Below, one piece after another: positions 24,148 to 34,200 of a DNA stretch of 64,000 bases. Numbering within the stretch: position 1 is the stretch's first letter; each line of letters opens with the position of its first letter. Origin of the DNA: Sulfurovum sp. (GTDB lineage: Bacteria > Campylobacterota > Campylobacteria > Campylobacterales > Sulfurovaceae); the NCBI GenBank assembly GCA_027049035.1, contig JALTVI010000090.1, positions 1 to 64,000 on the forward strand. The letters run 5' to 3'. The notes beneath the pieces were generated by a model. That model made no database searches, had not been told where the DNA came from, and was given only the letters and a program-made list of their open reading frames with translations. The translations under genes were made by a program, and so were the position numbers.

Positions 24148-25410
24148 GTGCCAAAACAGCATATCTACGGCGATTCGGCAATGTTTGCCTTTATGGTACT
24201 CTTCACCGGCGCCATCGTACGTATCGGTGCCTCCATCTACCTGCCTGCCATGCCGGAGATCTCCGAAGCGATGCATATCTCCAAGGCGATGATGAGCAAC
24301 ACGCTGAGCGTCTACTTTGTCGTCTTCGCCCTCTTCACCCTCGTTTCGGGAATGCTCAGTGACGCATACGGTCGACGGCACATCCTGCTTGCAGGCATGG
24401 CGCTCTTCAGTCTCGGGGCAGCTGTATGCGCAGTGTCGGAGAGTTACGAAATGCTGATGACCGGCCGTGTTATCCAGGCGCTGGGAGCCAGTATGGTGCC
24501 GGGCACGCTGATGGCGATGATACGCGATGCGTGTGACGATATGCGCGTCGTCTCCCTGATGGGGTGGCTGACGGTGCTCAGCGGCCTCTTTTTGGTTGCA
24601 GCCCCCATCATCGGCGGGGTGCTGACCCACTTTTTCGGCTGGAGTGCCAACTTCTGGTTTCTGGTGTTTTTTACCCTTGCCGTACTGGGGCTTGGCATAT
24701 TCAGAATGCACGAAACCCACCCCCTGCACGCCAGAGTACCCTTTGCGCCCAGAGAGACGCTGAAGTACACCGCAGCGATGCTGAAATCCCCCGCCTTTAT
24801 GCTCGTCCTCTCTCCCGTTGTCACCTTTTATGCCGTGCAGGGTGCCTTTCTGGCTTCTGCTCCCTTTATTCTTATGGAGCAGTACGGCCTCTCGCCGGTA
24901 CTCTTTGGCATCAGCAACCTCAATATCGTCATCGGACTTTTTAGCGGCAGATATCTCGGGATGTTCATTTTAAAACACCACACGCCGCAGAAACTCTACC
25001 GCTACGCCACGCTGCTCTCTGTCGGTGTCGCACTGCTCTTTGCCGGCATCGCCGTGGGATGGTTTTCGGGGTTATGGGCCTTTTTGATCATCGCAGGCAT
25101 CTTCGCGCTGCTTTTCGGGATGGTGGCACCTTTGGGGATGAAGAGTTCGCTCACTGCCTTTCGCACCGTTTCGGGTATGGCTGCCGCCGTGCAGACAAGC
25201 ACCCTCTTTGCCGCTTCGGCAGCAGGCTCAGCACTGACCGGCGCGATGATACACACATTCAGTTCAACCCTTGATGTGGAAGCGGTCTTTGCCCTTGTAT
25301 GTCTGCTGCTCTGTCTTCTTGCCGCGATCGGTACGACAAAAGCACAAAAGGTGCTTGCGGCAGACATCCCGCCAGACAGTGCCATCTGTCTAAAAAAAGA
25401 AGCGGACTAA
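24148..25410 (+). CDS. MFS transporter, Bcr/CflA-like drug exporter
   Basis: The 420-residue protein has twelve predicted membrane segments, with GMLSDAYGRRHILLAGMALF (about residues 69-88) as the loop 2-3 motif of the MFS and GRVIQALGASMVPGTLMAMIRD (about 109-130), close to the Bcr/CflA pattern RxxQGxGAA. It probably exports drugs or metabolites by proton antiport. Translation begins at GTG 24148, 2 bases after the stop of the HATPase-GNAT gene, so the two are coupled. The 3' end overlaps waaA on the other strand by 4 bases. Confidence 0.82.
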   Translation: MPKQHIYGDSAMFAFMVLFTGAIVRIGASIYLPAMPEISEAMHISKAMMSNTLSVYFVVFALFTLVSGMLSDAYGRRHILLAGMALFSLGAAVCAVSESYEMLMTGRVIQALGASMVPGTLMAMIRDACDDMRVVSLMGWLTVLSGLFLVAAPIIGGVLTHFFGWSANFWFLVFFTLAVLGLGIFRMHETHPLHARVPFAPRETLKYTAAMLKSPAFMLVLSPVVTFYAVQGAFLASAPFILMEQYGLSPVLFGISNLNIVIGLFSGRYLGMFILKHHTPQKLYRYATLLSVGVALLFAGIAVGWFSGLWAFLIIAGIFALLFGMVAPLGMKSSLTAFRTVSGMAAAVQTSTLFAASAAGSALTGAMIHTFSSTLDVEAVFALVCLLLCLLAAIGTTKAQKVLAADIPPDSAICLKKEAD

Positions 25411-26576
25411 AGCAGCGCCTCAAGCTCATTTACGATCGGAGAAAGGTCGGTACGCCAGCGCAGGCTTGCCGGCTTGATCTGCCCGTACTGCAGCAGCCTG
25501 CGCCCAAGGTTGGCGGGTTCGACTACGGCAATCCCCTCCACCGCTTCGAAGATATCTTTCTGGTTGAAGTAGTGCGGTCCTGAGAGAATGCGGCAGCCAA
25601 ACTGCGCCGCCTCCGCAGCGTTGTGGCCTCCTACAGGCACAAAGGCGCCGCCCAGTATGACGATATCGCTGACGGCATAGATGTTGACCAGTTCGCCCAG
25701 TGCATCCACAAGCGTGACGGTACTTTCAAAATCTTCATGCTGTGAATAGCGGTGCCAGCTTACGCTTCTTTTGGCAGCAAAGGCTTCGACAAGCTCTGCC
25801 ACTTCATCGAAACGCTCCGGGTGGCGCGGTACTACCGCCAGTTTCGCCTCCGGGTGCTCCTGCAAAAACATATCAAATGCACCCAGCACCATCTCTTCCT
25901 CTCCCTTGTGCGTACTTGCGGCACATATAAAGAGACCCTCCGGTTTGGCAAGCGCTTTCGTAGGCTTTGGAAGCGCGGCAAGCTTGATGTTCCCCGTCAC
26001 CGTGACATTCTTCGCACCAAGCTGCTCGAGGCGTGCCTTGTCCTTGGGTGTCTGGGCATAGACTACGTCGACATATCGGAAGATATGCCTGTAGAGCCAT
26101 GCCATTTTGAGGTACTTTGGAAAGGAGCGGTCACTCATGCGCGCATTGATCAGCAGGGTTCTTGCTCCGCGCCCTTTTGCCAGGGCAAAGAGCAGGTACC
26201 AGAACTCCGCCTCCATCACCACCAGCGCTTTCTGCGGCCTTAGCCATCCAAAGAGCAGCGGCTCGAACGGCAGGTAGCGGCTCTGGTTTGTGTAGCTGTC
26301 GATAACGCTTTTGCCCGTCTGTGTGGTCGTACTCATACGCAGCACCTCTTTGGGAAGCATCGCTACAAGCGGTGCAATGGCTCTGGCCTCGCCGAAACTG
26401 CACGAATGAAACCATATGCCGCCGGGCTTCAAGGGCGGATTTTTCCACAAAAAGAAGCGTGCCGGAATGGATTGTCTATATTTTTTTTTAAATGAAAAAA
26501 GAAAAAGAAAGGGAAGTGCAATAATATAAAGGAGAATGGAAACAAGGGAATAAAAGAAAAAAAAGAATCTATTCAC
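25407..26576 (-). CDS. waaA: 3-deoxy-D-manno-octulosonic acid transferase (Kdo transferase)
   Basis: WaaA adds Kdo to lipid A precursor at the inner membrane. The 389-residue protein has an N-terminal membrane anchor (FFFFFYSLVSILLYIIAL), the catalytic region WFHSCSFGEARAI with its glutamate (about residues 54-66), TTQTGKSV, VTGNIKLAALP and, in the C-terminal lobe, LGGAFVPVGGHNAAEAAQFG (about 316-335). Kdo2 or Kdo1 specificity cannot be read. It lies 66 bases downstream of flgZ. Confidence 0.9.
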   Translation of the reverse strand: MNRFFFFFYSLVSILLYIIALPFLFLFSFKKKYRQSIPARFFLWKNPPLKPGGIWFHSCSFGEARAIAPLVAMLPKEVLRMSTTTQTGKSVIDSYTNQSRYLPFEPLLFGWLRPQKALVVMEAEFWYLLFALAKGRGARTLLINARMSDRSFPKYLKMAWLYRHIFRYVDVVYAQTPKDKARLEQLGAKNVTVTGNIKLAALPKPTKALAKPEGLFICAASTHKGEEEMVLGAFDMFLQEHPEAKLAVVPRHPERFDEVAELVEAFAAKRSVSWHRYSQHEDFESTVTLVDALGELVNIYAVSDIVILGGAFVPVGGHNAAEAAQFGCRILSGPHYFNQKDIFEAVEGIAVVEPANLGRRLLQYGQIKPASLRWRTDLSPIVNELEALL

Positions 26577-26607
26577 ACTGCCCCCAAATTGAGGGCGAAG
26601 CCCCCAT

Positions 26608-26642
26608 CTGAACGCTCAGCGCTCAACGCTGAACGCTTCTTG
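26608..26642. repeat. Heptamer array, CTGAACG type, 5 units
   Basis: Units CTGAACG, CTCAGCG, CTCAACG, CTGAACG, then a decayed CTTCTTG; the array ends exactly at the stop codon of flgZ. AGCGCT and AACGCT make it partly palindromic. Confidence 0.85.
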
Positions 26643-27362
26643 TTACGCCTCTTCGGTAACGCTCTCGATGTAGAGAATTCTGCCGCAGTGCGGGCAGTTG
26701 ACGATTTCGTCGGCTTTGATCACCTCTGCGTAAGTCTTGTCGTTGAGCTTCATATAACAGCCGTAGCACGCCTGTTTCTTCACAGGTACCACTGCCGTGT
26801 TGCCTGCCCATACACGGATCTTTTCGTAAAATGCAAGGACCTTCTGCTCGATGTCACGGCTAAGCTCCTGTCGCTTGGTGAAGAGGTCCGCTTTGGAAGC
26901 TTCGATCTCCGCTTTTTCGGCAGAAACCTCTTTGTTTACCTCATCGAACGTCGCCTGAAGTTCGGCAAGCTTCGCCTCTTCCTCTTTGGCAAGTTCGCGT
27001 TTGGTCTCGTTGATACCCTGAAGTCTCTCGATCTCTTCGTTTGCGAAGGTCAGCTTCTCTTTGGCGATCTCCTCTTCAAGCTGGAGCGCCTTCATCTCTT
27101 TTTCGGTAGAGATCTCTTTGGCCTTCTTCGCATTGTCTGCAAGCTGGTCGTTGAGTACCTTTATCTGCTCTTCGAAAGCCTTGATCTTCTCTTCGTTCTC
27201 TTCGATCTCTCTGTTGAGCTTGTCCAGCTCCGCCTGCACCGCATCGATCTTGCGCTGTACCTTGGCGACTTTTTTGTCTGCCGCTTCAATCTGCGGGTTG
27301 TAACTGTCGATCGCTTTGTCGATTTGTGAAAGCTCTATCAGCTCTTTAAGATGTTTGTTCAA
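26643..27362 (-). CDS. flgZ: Coiled-coil zinc-ribbon protein, HP0958/FlgZ family
   Basis: The 239-residue protein has a long coiled coil (about residues 25-180, rich in Glu, Lys and Ala) and a C-terminal C4 zinc ribbon (CYGCYMK and CPHCGRILYIE, about 199-231). The H. pylori homologue HP0958 stabilises RpoN and is needed for flagellar mRNA handling and motility. The family is characteristic of Campylobacterota and some other phyla. It follows the nif3-like gene and precedes waaA. Confidence 0.8.
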   Translation of the reverse strand: MNKHLKELIELSQIDKAIDSYNPQIEAADKKVAKVQRKIDAVQAELDKLNREIEENEEKIKAFEEQIKVLNDQLADNAKKAKEISTEKEMKALQLEEEIAKEKLTFANEEIERLQGINETKRELAKEEEAKLAELQATFDEVNKEVSAEKAEIEASKADLFTKRQELSRDIEQKVLAFYEKIRVWAGNTAVVPVKKQACYGCYMKLNDKTYAEVIKADEIVNCPHCGRILYIESVTEEA

Positions 27363-27392
27363 TCTCTATCCTTTAAGGTTTTGAGGGGTGTT

Positions 27393-28121
27393 TCAAAGTG
27401 TTTCAAAATGAAACGGATTTTTAGAATTCGCAATTATAGCCAAAATTGGTAAAACTTTCAATTCTTCGGCCATAATCTCCGCAAAAAAGCGCTCGCTCTC
27501 GTAGTGTCCCACATCGACCATCATCAAGCCCAGACTCTCGGCCTTCATCGCATCGTGGTACTTGATGTCGCCGGTCAGGAAACAGTCGGCATCCACCTCA
27601 TCCATCAGCGATGCCCCCGCACCGGTACAGAGGGCAATGCTTGTTATCTTCTCTTTGGGGGCGACGCTTTTGATACACTCCAGTCCCAACTTCTCCTGCA
27701 GATGCGCGTAGAGTGCCTCTTTGTGCCACTCCCCGCGTGCATAGCACAAAAAGGGCTCCTGACGCTCCAGCTCAAACCCCAGCACCTTTTCAAACACATA
27801 GCGGTTCAGGTGTGTCTGGTCGAAGTTGGTATGCATCGCAATAAGCGACTGGCGTTTAAGAATGAGCTTCTCGATGAGGTTGGCAGGGTAAGCGGCAAAG
27901 TCAAGTTCGGAGAGTTTGCCAAAAATGAGCGGGTGGTGTACTACAAAAAGCGTTCCCTCTTTGGCCTCCTCTATCATCGCTTCGTCGATATCAAGCGAAA
28001 CGACGATCTGCGACACCTCTCTTCGCAAATCCCCGACAATAAGGCCGGAGTTGTCCCACTTTTCCTGAAGTTCGAAAGGGCTTATAGTGTTTAAGTGGTT
28101 GTAGATTTCTTGCAGAATCAT
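27393..28121 (-). CDS. Nif3-like dinuclear metal centre protein (YbgI family)
   Basis: The start at 28121 gives 242 residues beginning MILQEIYNHLNTISPFELQEKWDNSGL, the expected family N-terminus, with AAAAGGTG upstream; a longer reading would translate the heptamer array. Metal ligands are visible in LFVVHHPLIFG (about 60-70), IAMHTNFDQ (about 95-103), FLTGDIKYHDA and VDVGHYESERF (about 208-218). The family forms hexameric rings; its role is unsettled, with cyclohydrolase and ligase-like proposals. It is between glyQ and flgZ. Confidence 0.85.
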   Translation of the reverse strand: MILQEIYNHLNTISPFELQEKWDNSGLIVGDLRREVSQIVVSLDIDEAMIEEAKEGTLFVVHHPLIFGKLSELDFAAYPANLIEKLILKRQSLIAMHTNFDQTHLNRYVFEKVLGFELERQEPFLCYARGEWHKEALYAHLQEKLGLECIKSVAPKEKITSIALCTGAGASLMDEVDADCFLTGDIKYHDAMKAESLGLMMVDVGHYESERFFAEIMAEELKVLPILAIIANSKNPFHFETL

Positions 28122-28139
28122 TGACACACCTTTTTTGTA

Positions 28140-28209
28140 TATTGGTGTATTGGTTATTGGTATATTGGCAGTTATCAAACCCCAATAACCAATTACCAGT
28201 TACGAATTA
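28140..28209. repeat. Inverted pair of heptamer arrays, TATTGGT and CCAATTA types
   Basis: Four TATTGGT-like units (28140-28168), a 13-base spacer, then four units CCAATAA, CCAATTA, CCAGTTA, CGAATTA (28182-28209). The two halves are near reverse complements, so the whole can fold into a hairpin. The second half supplies the last codons and stop of glyQ. Confidence 0.85.
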
Positions 28210-29099
28210 CCGGCAACGCGTGCGTTGCGCTCTTCCTCTTGCGCTTTATACAACTGCGCACACTCAATGGCAAGTTCACGCACCTTGAGGATGTAGTTCT
28301 GGCGCTGCGCCTGGGAGATCGCCTTTCTGGCATCGAGCACATTGAATGCGTGAGAGGCTTTCATACACTCGTCATATGCCGGCAGCGGCAGCCCCTTCTC
28401 AAGACAGAGACGGCACTCGTCGCTGGCATCGTCGAAGTGCCTGAAGAGCTTCTCTACTGTCGCCACTTCAAAGTGGTATTTGGAGAACTCATACTCGCTC
28501 TCTTTGTGCACATCGGCATAGGTGGTCACCTCATCGCCGTTTTGGTTCCAGACGATGTCAAAGACACTCTCGACACCCTGCAGATACATTGCCAGACGCT
28601 CCGTACCGTAGGTAATCTCCACCGCTACTGGATCACAGGCAATACCGCCAACCTGCTGGAAGTAGGTAAACTGCGTTACCTCCATCCCGTCAAGCCATAC
28701 TTCCCAGCCAAGCCCCCAGGCACCAAGCGTCGGTGACTCCCAGTTGTCCTCGACAAAGCGGATGTCGTGCTCTTTGAGGTTGAGCCCCAAGTACTCCAGA
28801 GATTTCAGATAGAGCTCCTGAATGTTATCCGGGCTTGGCTTGATGAGTACCTGAAACTGGTAGTAGGCTCCCAGACGGTTGGGGTTCTCTCCGTAACGCC
28901 CGTCTGTCGGACGGCGGCTTGGTGCCACATACGCCGTACTCCACGGCTTGGAGTCCAGGCTTCGAAGCAGCGTAGCCGGGTGGAATGTTCCCGCTCCTGC
29001 CGGAATGTCGTAGGGCTGTACTATGTTACACCCCTGCTGGGCCCAGAATTGCTGAAGTTTCAGCAGCAGCTCGCTAAACGTAATTGCATCGTTGTTCAT
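28200..29099 (-). CDS. glyQ: Glycyl-tRNA synthetase alpha subunit
   Basis: The alpha subunit of the alpha2beta2 GlyRS carries the class II catalytic core. The 299-residue protein has [29 protein letters not shown] at the start, [19 protein letters not shown] (about 57-75) and [22 protein letters not shown]. glyS, for the beta subunit, is not in this window. The last three residues (GNS) and the TAA lie inside a heptamer array, so the native C-terminus may have been altered. Confidence 0.97.
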   Translation of the reverse strand: MNNDAITFSELLLKLQQFWAQQGCNIVQPYDIPAGAGTFHPATLLRSLDSKPWSTAYVAPSRRPTDGRYGENPNRLGAYYQFQVLIKPSPDNIQELYLKSLEYLGLNLKEHDIRFVEDNWESPTLGAWGLGWEVWLDGMEVTQFTYFQQVGGIACDPVAVEITYGTERLAMYLQGVESVFDIVWNQNGDEVTTYADVHKESEYEFSKYHFEVATVEKLFRHFDDASDECRLCLEKGLPLPAYDECMKASHAFNVLDARKAISQAQRQNYILKVRELAIECAQLYKAQEEERNARVAGNS

Positions 29100-29151
29100 A
29101 TCTCTCTCTTTGTACTAAAATAGAAGCGGAGCCATGCACCGCTTACCTAAG

Positions 29152-29179
29152 CTATTCACTATTATCTATTCACTCTTCA
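29152..29179. repeat. Heptamer array, CTATTCA x 4
   Basis: Units CTATTCA, CTATTAT, CTATTCA, CTCTTCA, located between glyQ and the end of purE, 5 bases from the purE stop. Confidence 0.85.
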
Positions 29180-29184
29180 CCAAT

Positions 29185-29679
29185 TTAAAGAATGACTTCA
29201 ATCTCACTCGAATCCAGCTCCACCTTTTTGGCTTTGCTGATTCTGTCTTCCTGAAGTTTGACTTTGAGTTCGTCATCCTGCAACGCCATAATCTGAATGG
29301 CAAGGTAGGCAGCGTTGACCGCGCCGGCTTTGCCGATGGCAAGCGTACCTACCGGCATGCCTGCCGGCATCATCACGGTACTCAGCAGTGCATCTTCACC
29401 CTTGAGCGGTCCGCTCTCCATAGGAACCCCCAGTACCGGCTTTGTCGTGCTTGCCGCTACAGCACCTGCAAGGTGTGCTGCCATTCCCGCAGCCGCGATG
29501 AAGACCTGCGCACCCTTCTCTTCGGCTGTCTTGATGTAGTTCTTGGTTCGCTCCGGGCTTCTGTGTGCTGAAGAGATGATCAGCTCGTAAGGCACCCCGA
29601 ACTTCTCCAGTGTCTTGGCACACTCTTCCATAATCGCGTAGTCACTCTTGCTTCCCATTACAATCGATACAAATTTCAT
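29185..29679 (-). CDS. purE: N5-carboxyaminoimidazole ribonucleotide mutase
   Basis: PurE converts N5-CAIR to CAIR in purine synthesis. The start at 29679 gives 164 residues beginning [20 protein letters not shown], with AAAAGGAAAAG upstream. Key parts are MGSKSD (phosphate binding), [10 protein letters not shown] (about 41-50), [15 protein letters not shown] and [29 protein letters not shown] (about 96-124). It is upstream of glyQ on the same strand. Confidence 0.95.
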   Translation of the reverse strand: MKFVSIVMGSKSDYAIMEECAKTLEKFGVPYELIISSAHRSPERTKNYIKTAEEKGAQVFIAAAGMAAHLAGAVAASTTKPVLGVPMESGPLKGEDALLSTVMMPAGMPVGTLAIGKAGAVNAAYLAIQIMALQDDELKVKLQEDRISKAKKVELDSSEIEVIL

Positions 29680-29778
29680 ACTCTTTTCCTTTTTTTCACT
29701 TATAGTCACTCAAAGCCTCATTGTCTGCAAAAACCTATAGATCAACACAACGCCGAAGCCTGCATTCATCTATAGATT

Positions 29779-31116
29779 TTACCCCTCTTTTGGCTCCATC
29801 TTCATCGGAGTGGAGTTTTCGGTCAGCCCTTTCTTCTCCAGCGCTTCGTCTATCTTGCGGCGCAAAATGGTGTAGCCCGGCAGTTTGGTCGGAAGCTTGA
29901 TCGGCTCAAGGTAGCCGCTGTGAACGCATTCACGCTCCTTGCCGTCGACTGTTTCGATCTTTTTGAACGTCAGCCAGTACTGTCCGTTTACCTCGTCTAT
30001 CTTGCCGATCTCATTGTCAACCAGTTCGACTGTAGCGCCTACAGGCAGCACAATCTCCACACTGTCGCCCGCGCAGGTCTTGTCCTTGCACTTCCAGCTG
30101 AAACCGTCTTCGCTTACCAGTCCCGCCACCTGATGTGTCCCGTACTGAATGGAGAAGCCGTGCGATTCCGTATCGTTACGTTCGAAAGGACGGGAGATAA
30201 GATATGCGTCGGTAAAACCGCGGTTTTGCGTCGTGTTGAGTTCCCTCTGATAGCGCGCGGGGTCAAAATCGTTCGCGTAGAAGTCATCGATCGCGTGACG
30301 GTAGGCTTTGGTCACCACGCCCGCATAGTAAGGCGACTTGGTACGCCCTTCGATCTTCAGCGAATCGATGACGCCGCTTTCAAGAATTTCGTCAATATGT
30401 GACGCCATATTCATATCTTTGGCATTCATGATGTAGGTGCCCACATCGGGCTCTTCATCAAGCCTAAACGTCGTACCTGTTTCGGGGTTGTGCGCATAGA
30501 CCTCATACGGGAAACGGCAGTCGTTCGCGCAGCTGCCGCGGTTGGGTACACGCCCTGTCTGCAGTGCAGAGATGAGGCAGCGCCCCGAGTAGGCAAAACA
30601 CATCGAACCGTGCACGAAAACTTCCAGCTCCAGGTCCGGCAGGTGGGTTTTGATCGCTTCACAGTCCTTGAGGCTGATCTCGCGAGCTACAATGATACGC
30701 TTGACACCAAGGTCGTAGTATACCTCCGCATCCATCGCGTTCATCACGTTCGCCTGCGTGGAGAGGTGTACGGGAATATCCGGCGCGATACGGTGGGCGA
30801 TCTTGACGACACCCGGACTTGAGACAATCAGCGCATCAGGATTAAGCTCGGCGATCTTGGCAATGTGATTTTCGTAAAGCTTGATCTGTGAGTTGAACGG
30901 AAAGGAGTTGACCGTCGCGTAAACCTTCTTGCCGCGTGCATGGGCATAGTCGATCCCCTCTTTGAAAGAGTCCATATCGAACTCCTTGCCCGAACGGATA
31001 CGCAGCGAAAAGGTACTCGTACCGCCATAGACGGCATCCGCCCCGTAGTTGAGGGCGATCTTCATCTTCTCAAGGTTGCCCGCCGGGGCCAAAAGTTCCA
31101 CTTTTTTCGTTGCCAT
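29779..31116 (-). CDS. U32-family peptidase-like RNA hydroxylation protein
   Basis: The start at 31116 gives 445 residues beginning MATKKVELLAPAGNLEKMKIAL. U32 hallmarks follow: YGADAVYGG, HLSTQANVMN, and ELEVFVHGSMCFAYSGRCLIS with RGSCANDCRFPY (about 165-205), whose cysteines bind an iron-sulfur cluster in characterised members. A C-terminal domain after about residue 330 is as in TrhP/YegQ. E. coli homologues hydroxylate tRNA (TrhP) or 23S rRNA (RlhA); others were described as collagenases. The longer form with this C-terminal domain favours a TrhP-like role. Confidence 0.82.
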   Translation of the reverse strand: MATKKVELLAPAGNLEKMKIALNYGADAVYGGTSTFSLRIRSGKEFDMDSFKEGIDYAHARGKKVYATVNSFPFNSQIKLYENHIAKIAELNPDALIVSSPGVVKIAHRIAPDIPVHLSTQANVMNAMDAEVYYDLGVKRIIVAREISLKDCEAIKTHLPDLELEVFVHGSMCFAYSGRCLISALQTGRVPNRGSCANDCRFPYEVYAHNPETGTTFRLDEEPDVGTYIMNAKDMNMASHIDEILESGVIDSLKIEGRTKSPYYAGVVTKAYRHAIDDFYANDFDPARYQRELNTTQNRGFTDAYLISRPFERNDTESHGFSIQYGTHQVAGLVSEDGFSWKCKDKTCAGDSVEIVLPVGATVELVDNEIGKIDEVNGQYWLTFKKIETVDGKERECVHSGYLEPIKLPTKLPGYTILRRKIDEALEKKGLTENSTPMKMEPKEG

Positions 31117-31207
31117 ATCTCTCCAAACCGTATTGTAACAGGCGTGCACGCCCTCTAAAATGGCTTCAATTTTACCCTATTTGCAGTAAAGAAGAGATTT
31201 AGCGCAC

Positions 31208-34200
31208 CTATGTCGCTTCGCCATAGGCGACGACAAAGGGCTTTTTGACAATGTGGTACCGCCCGTCCCTGCCCTTGCCTACCACAATGAGATGTACATC
31301 ATTAAAACGCGTCAGGACTCTCATTTTCAATGCAATATCGACCTTGACACCTTTGGGAATGTGAAAAACAGCGACTGCCGGATGTGCATTTCCGTCTGTC
31401 AGTACCGCAACCGATTCAAGGTCGAGGTCGGACTTGAGTGTAACGGGTACGGCCCCCGGATTGGAAACGACTTTGGGTACTGTCACTTCCATGCCACCCT
31501 CTTCGTAATGTACCTTGCCGTAGAGTGTTTCAAGCGCGGCATCGACAGTATCTGCATCGAAAAGACCGGGGTTTGTGCGGTGATAGTCAACGGTATTTTC
31601 ATGGCTGTCACCTGCCGTACCAAGCATAGCCGATACCTCTTTTATTTTTACGGCAGCGCTTCCGCTGTAACGCTTTCCCGTATTCTCCCGTGCCGTCACG
31701 TGTACCTGTGATTTAGTGTCACTGTTTTTAATATTTTTGAATTTGAATATTGGATTACTGCTGATGTTGTAGCCCATCGATATATCAGCAATAAGCCGTT
31801 TGCCCAGACGCAAATCGATATGTTCGATATAGCGTGGATAGAGATTTTTTTTCATCGCCTGCGTTGGGGAGATCATCGGATGCTTGATCATAAACTTCAC
31901 ATGGAGCATATCACCTTTCTGTTTGGCTTTGATCTTAACGGGATTTCGGAGCATCGGAGGCTTTGAAGCTCTGCTTTGCTGCATCGCAGCCTGCTGGCGT
32001 GCCTTTATCTTCTGATAGAGCTGTGAATAGTCGCCCGCTTCCAGTCGCTTCACCTCCATTCTTCTTCGCATCGCATCACTCTGCTCCTTGCCTTCACACG
32101 GTCCGTTTACAATCTTCATCGTCCCTTTGGGGTAGAGGCTCTCAAGGTAACGGATGACCGGACAGTTGCTCTGGGCATTTGCCCAGTGAATGGGGGCTTC
32201 GTTCTTTCGGCAGGTTGCATTGTAGGGAACCCCTTTTTCAATGAGGTACTTCACCATTTCAAGCGGCCCGTCCGAAGCGATATAGTGCAGCGTCGTACAG
32301 CCATCTCTGTCTTTTGCCCGAATGTTGCCGCCGTACCTCTCAAGCAGCTTCATCGCCTCGACCTGTTCGGTCAGTGCCGCCAGTATCATACTCTCGTCAT
32401 CGGCTTTTCCTCCCGCTTCAAGCATCGCTTTGAGTGCCCCAAGACTGCCGACCCGTGCCGCGATCTGCATCGGCGTGGCATTCTCGTGCCCCTTGAGATT
32501 GGGGTTGGCACCCAGCTTCAGAAGCCGCTTCACTTCGGCGGCTTTATCGTACAGTGCCGCCTTGTAGATTCGCTGCTGCAGCTTTCCACGGCTTATGGGT
32601 TTTTCTTTTTTTCCAGGCCCTTTTACAGCCTTTGACGCAGCAGATTGATGTGTCTCAAGCGGATAACAGCGGGCATTTCTCAGCGGCTGAAAACTCAGCA
32701 GACACGAACCGACTCTGACAATGGCCGACACTGAAGGTTCTTGTGTCCCTGCCGCCATTCCCTCACGTTCTTTGCAGCCCTTGAGGTCGTACACGGCTAT
32801 GCCCGCCGCACCCTGTGCCCTGTAGAGACGCTTCGCGTCAATGAAGAGTTTATTCTCTCCGGGCGCACTGTCGAACATTTGACCTTTTGCGCCGGAAAGT
32901 ACACATATTTCCTTTAGTGAACCGTTGGGTGCAGTGCGGTAGAGGTGTATCCGATGCTTTGCATCGACAAAGGCAAGCATCCCGTTTTGAACATGCAGGG
33001 TATACCCTTCCTTTCCAAAGAGCGGATCACGCATAACAGGCTGCGGTCGTTTGGGATCACGGATATTGAACACTTCCACTCTTGCATGCCGATCCAGCAC
33101 ATAGAGCCTGCTGCCAAAGGCGGCAATGTCATCGACATGTCTCAGCGAAAGCGGTACCTGTTTAAGCATCACCGGCTTTCTGTCCGCCCCTGTTAAATAA
33201 AGATAGAGTTCGCTCTTCTCTCTGCCCTTATGGTTGACCGGTACGTAGAGCACTCCCTCTTTGACGGCAACTGTGCGTATAATGTTTCCGAACACCAGAT
33301 TCCCAAGCACCTTTGGATATTTCGCGTCATGCACATCGACCACACTGACCCAGCCGCGTTTACCCTCGAGCATATAGTCTCCCTGAGCCACATAGGCGAT
33401 ACCCTTCTTCACCGTCACAGAGAGTGCCCGTCCGGGCAGTACCGTTTCAGAGAGCACCACCGGGGTATCCGGATTGGTGACATCAACGATCTCCACTCCC
33501 TTGTCACCCCTGGCAACATAGAGCAGGTTGCCCTCTTTCCAGATTCCCTCTGCACGAAGCTGACTCAGAGGAACGATCTTCTCTTCAGCAACGGTGTAGT
33601 TGCTCTCTTTTGGGTGGGAAGCAAAGAGCACATTGATTTTCCTGTTTGGCAGATACAGGCAGTCGCCCGTTTTTCTGTGGCACAGCGCGTTGCCTCTCCA
33701 GACAATATCTTCGCGCGCCACCTCTTTGGTAAAGATGACAAAGTCACCGTACCGGTATGGAAAGGATCCGTCGTAGCCAAGGATATTCGACGTATCAACC
33801 CTTGACGTACGCATCTTTACACGGTCATGCCCCCAGTGCGGTCCGAGAATAATAATGTCGCTCCCGCTGCCAAGCGAAAGCGTGTCGTCACCGCCGCCGG
33901 GGTAGTAGATGTCGTTGCCTGTGGCATCCTCAACCTCATCATTGCCGCTGCCAAGCACTACAGCTGCACGTCCGCGATTGCAGACGATGTAATGCCCCTC
34001 ATTGCCTGTAGCAAGAATGATCTCGTCACGATCGACCGGACAACGGCTGCCGGAGTTCCATCGTATCAGTTTGCGAAAGAGCAGATCCACCGTTTCTAGT
34101 TTGAACGCCCTGCCAAGCGGATCGTCAATAGGAACGGTTTTGGGAAAGTACCCCTCCTGCTGCCCTTTTTCCATAAAAGCACGAAGTTCGCCCAGAGAGC

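Noticed and set aside
28122-28178. Earlier start of the nif3-like gene at 28178
   Set aside because: The added residues are the translated TATTGGT array; the ATG at 28121 has a ribosome binding site and the family N-terminus.
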